Source of the DNA: Amphirosellinia nigrospora | Taxonomy: Eukaryota > Ascomycota > Sordariomycetes > Xylariales > Xylariaceae | Direction: 5' to 3' | DNA: 64,000 bases | Assembly: GCA_004123355.1 (NCBI GenBank) | Contig: SCHM01000002.1 | Location: forward strand, 6,111,569-6,175,568 | Notes under the pieces: model-generated | Told to the model about the DNA's origin: nothing | Database searches by the model: none | The model's input: the letters and a program-made list of their open reading frames with translations, nothing else | Shown here: in pieces, positions 61,401-64,000 of the stretch | Layout of the letters: every line of letters begins with the position of its first letter | Numbering within the stretch: the stretch's first letter is position 1 | Program-made: the position numbers and the translations under genes

Positions 61401-64000
61401 TTTTTTATTTTATTTAGTTTATAATAATTTATATAAAAATAAAACTTATTATTTTTTTTTATAAATAAAATAAATATACGTATAAAATATTATTAAGCTT
61501 AATAAAGCTTTTATATAAGTTTTTAATTAAAATTTTTATATAGCTTTTAGTTTATTTAATAATATTTTATATAAAAACTATAATTTAAATTAGCTTTAAA
61601 TTTATTTTTAATAAATTTTATTTTATAGTTTATTTATAAATAATATAATAATATATTAAAGTTTATTTAGCTAAAAATGCGTGCTAAGTTTTAATATTTT
61701 TTAAGTATTTTTTTTTGCGCTTTTTATTTTAACTTTTTATTTTTTTTTTCCGAAAAATTATTTTGTTTTTTTTTAATTTTCCGATTATTTATTAACTTAT
61801 TACTAATATATAATATTTTTTATAGTTTTTTTTTTATTATTATATTAAAATAATTATATTTAATTAAATATTTCGGTTATTAGTTTTTTTTATATTAATT
61901 AATATTTTTTATTTTATAATAAAAACTTTTTTTATTAAACTTTTAAATAAAATTAAAATTATATTTTTATAAAAAATATAGCTTATATTTTTTAAAAATA
62001 AAATTTAGTAAAAACTAATTAAATATTATTTATTTATTTTATTAAAGTTTTTATATTAAATTGTTACGCTTTAAAATAAATATTTTTAGTTTCGCGTTTT
62101 TAAATATTATTTTATTTTTTTTATTATTATTAACGCTATTTTTTTAATTTTAAAATTATAGTTTTATTAATCGGCGTTAAATTAATAAACTAAATATTAT
62201 AACTATATATTTATTTTATTTATTATTAAATAATATTTTATAATTAAAAAATAGTTAAAATAAAAATATTAAATAGTTTTATTAATAGTTAATAAATTAT
62301 AATATTTAAACTATAGTTTATTTAAAATAATATTTAATTAAATTAATAATAATTAAAGTTTATTTTTAAAAGTTTTTTATATATTTTTAATAATAAAAAA
62401 GCTTAATTAATATTTTTTTGCTTTTATTATTATATTTATAACTTTTTTAGCAAAAAAATCTATAATAATAATAAAATTAAATAATTTAATAATTTTTTTC
62501 TACGAATCGTTAATTTATATTATATATATATTATTTTTTATATTTTTAAAAAAATTATTTATAATTAAAAAAATCTATTATTATATAAAATATAAATATA
62601 TAATAAAAATCTTTTATTTAAATATTTTTTATTAGATTTATTTTATAATATAATATTTTTTAAAAATATTTTTTTTAAAAAAAAGCTATTTTTTTTAAAG
62701 TTATTTTTTTTTTTTATATTTATTATAAGTTTATTTTTTTATATATTAGCTAGCTTAATATTTAATATATTATATATAGCTAAAATAATAATAACTTAAG
62801 CTTTTTTATTTATTAAAGTTTAATTTTTTAAAAATATTTTTTAAAATATATTTTTATTAATAATAATTAAAATATTTATTATCGAAAATTAATTATTTAT
62901 TTTATTAGCGTTAAGTTTAAATAGTTAAATAAATTATTATTATTATTATTTAGTTTTAAAATAAAATAAAAAATTATTTAAATAAATAAAAAAAAAAAAA
63001 ATAAAATTATAGCAAACTTTTATATTTTTTTTTATAAATTTTATTTTGTTTATAATTAGTTATTATTAAATAATAAACTATTTAAAAATAATATTTTATA
63101 TAAATATTAAAATTAATATTTTTTTTTAAATATTTTAATATAGTTTTAATTATTAGTTAAAAAAATAACTTATTTTTAAATTTTTTTTTTATTTAGCTTT
63201 ATTAAGTTTAATTTTTAATTAAATAAATAAAAATAGTTTAAAACTTAAAAAATTTAGATATATATTAATTAAAACTAAATAATTAAAAATTAGCTTTAGT
63301 TTTTATTATAATTAACGTTAATATAAATTTTTTCGAAATATTTTAAAATAGCTTTTAAATTAATAAATATATTAAAATAATTAAATAAAAATAAAAAAAA
63401 AATTATTAGCTATAACTTTTAATATAAGTTTTAATATTAGCTATATTTTTATTATAAAACTAATTAATATTAAATTTAAACGATTTTATAATTTAAATTT
63501 ATATTTTAAATTTAAGTTTATTTTTAATATATTATTATAAAAAATAAATATTAATATTTTAACTATATATTAGCTATTTTTTTATTATTTAATAAAATAA
63601 AAATATTTTATAATAATTTAATAAATTAATTATTTATTAGTTTAAATATTTAAGTTATTTTAAATATAATTTATTATTTAGTTATTTTTATAGTTTATTT
63701 AATAATCGATTAATAGTTTATTAGTTAGTTATTATTAGTTAAAATTACTTTTAATTATAAGTTAAAAATATTAATAATATTATTTATAATATATATTTTA
63801 TCGTAAAAATAATAATTTTATTTTATTTTTTTGTTAATTAATAAAACTTTATTTTATTTATTTAATTTTAACAAATATATATAATTAATAATTAAATAAT
63901 AATAAACTATTATTAAAAAAACATATATTTATTTTTAAAAATAATAATAAAATTTTTATATATATTATTTATACTAGTTTAGTTTATATTTTTATTAAAT

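Larger units (their letters stand above)
38741..64000. repeat. 25 kb AT-rich, RIP-like gene-free block (continues past the window)
   Basis: Composition changes abruptly to very AT-rich, and no coding frame of useful length exists on either strand. Remaining C is almost always in CT, CG or CC and remaining G in AG, CG or GG; CA and TG are nearly missing. That is the pattern left by repeat-induced point mutation, which changes CA to TA on both strands in Pezizomycotina. The block is therefore most likely an array of repeats mutated beyond recognition, probably heterochromatin and possibly centromeric or pericentromeric. I cannot name any element in it. Confidence 0.85.

Noticed and set aside
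38741-64000. Possibility that the AT-rich block is mitochondrial DNA
   Set aside because: No rRNA, tRNA or respiratory-chain frames in 25 kb, and the loss of CA/TG with CG kept points to RIP.

Overview
The window looks like nuclear DNA of a filamentous ascomycete (Pezizomycotina, perhaps a sordariomycete). The evidence is: short spliceosomal introns (46 to 143 nt) with GTAAGT/GTATGT-type donors; recognisable fungal versions of V-ATPase subunit A, Ssd1, Gle1, a Tlg1-type SNARE, Tho1, a Sec2-domain protein and an Rds1-like ferritin-fold protein; a Zn(II)2Cys6 regulator; and a 25 kb AT-rich block with the dinucleotide signature of repeat-induced point mutation (RIP). The genus cannot be told from this sequence alone.

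Layout. 1-460 is the 3' end of an unidentified gene. 1053-2134 is a Sec2-domain protein (+). 3009-5391 is V-ATPase subunit A (-). 6479-8883 is a secreted acid-sphingomyelinase-like phosphodiesterase (-). 8884-10882 is intergenic. 10883-11697 is an unknown membrane-anchored protein (-). 11698-15034 has no gene I can support and holds two microsatellites. 15035-16985 is a METTL25/RRNAD1-type methyltransferase (-), divergent from a Tlg1/syntaxin-6-type SNARE at 17365-18220 (+). That SNARE converges on GLE1 at 18502-20163 (-), which is divergent from an ankyrin-like protein at 20693-22210 (+). A Zn2Cys6 transcription factor follows at 22604-24616 (+). 24617-28159 is mostly intergenic. SSD1 lies at 28160-32432 (+), an Rds1-like protein at 34852-35875 (+) and a SAP-domain THO1 homologue at 37342-38241 (-). 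From about 38.74 kb to the end there is no gene, only AT-rich DNA.

Most recognisable genes here are housekeeping genes for trafficking, mRNA export and translational control, and vacuolar acidification. They do not form a pathway cluster. The most important technical point is that most conserved genes are broken by several one-base shifts, usually one base missing, often at short homopolymers. The conserved protein resumes immediately in the next frame. In SSD1 four missing bases restore exactly 1348 codons. This looks like uncorrected sequencing error (as in homopolymer-limited long reads), not gene death, so gene models are given as whole spans across the shifts.

The AT-rich block keeps C almost only before T, G or C: CA and TG are nearly absent while CT/AG and CG remain. 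It probably represents RIP-mutated repeats forming heterochromatin, possibly a centromeric or pericentromeric block. I do not see a convincing new biological system. The best candidates for a second look are the intron lying exactly at the yeast VMA1 intein site, the hidden gene end at the left edge, the structure inside the AT-rich block, and the in-frame leader upstream of the V-ATPase start.
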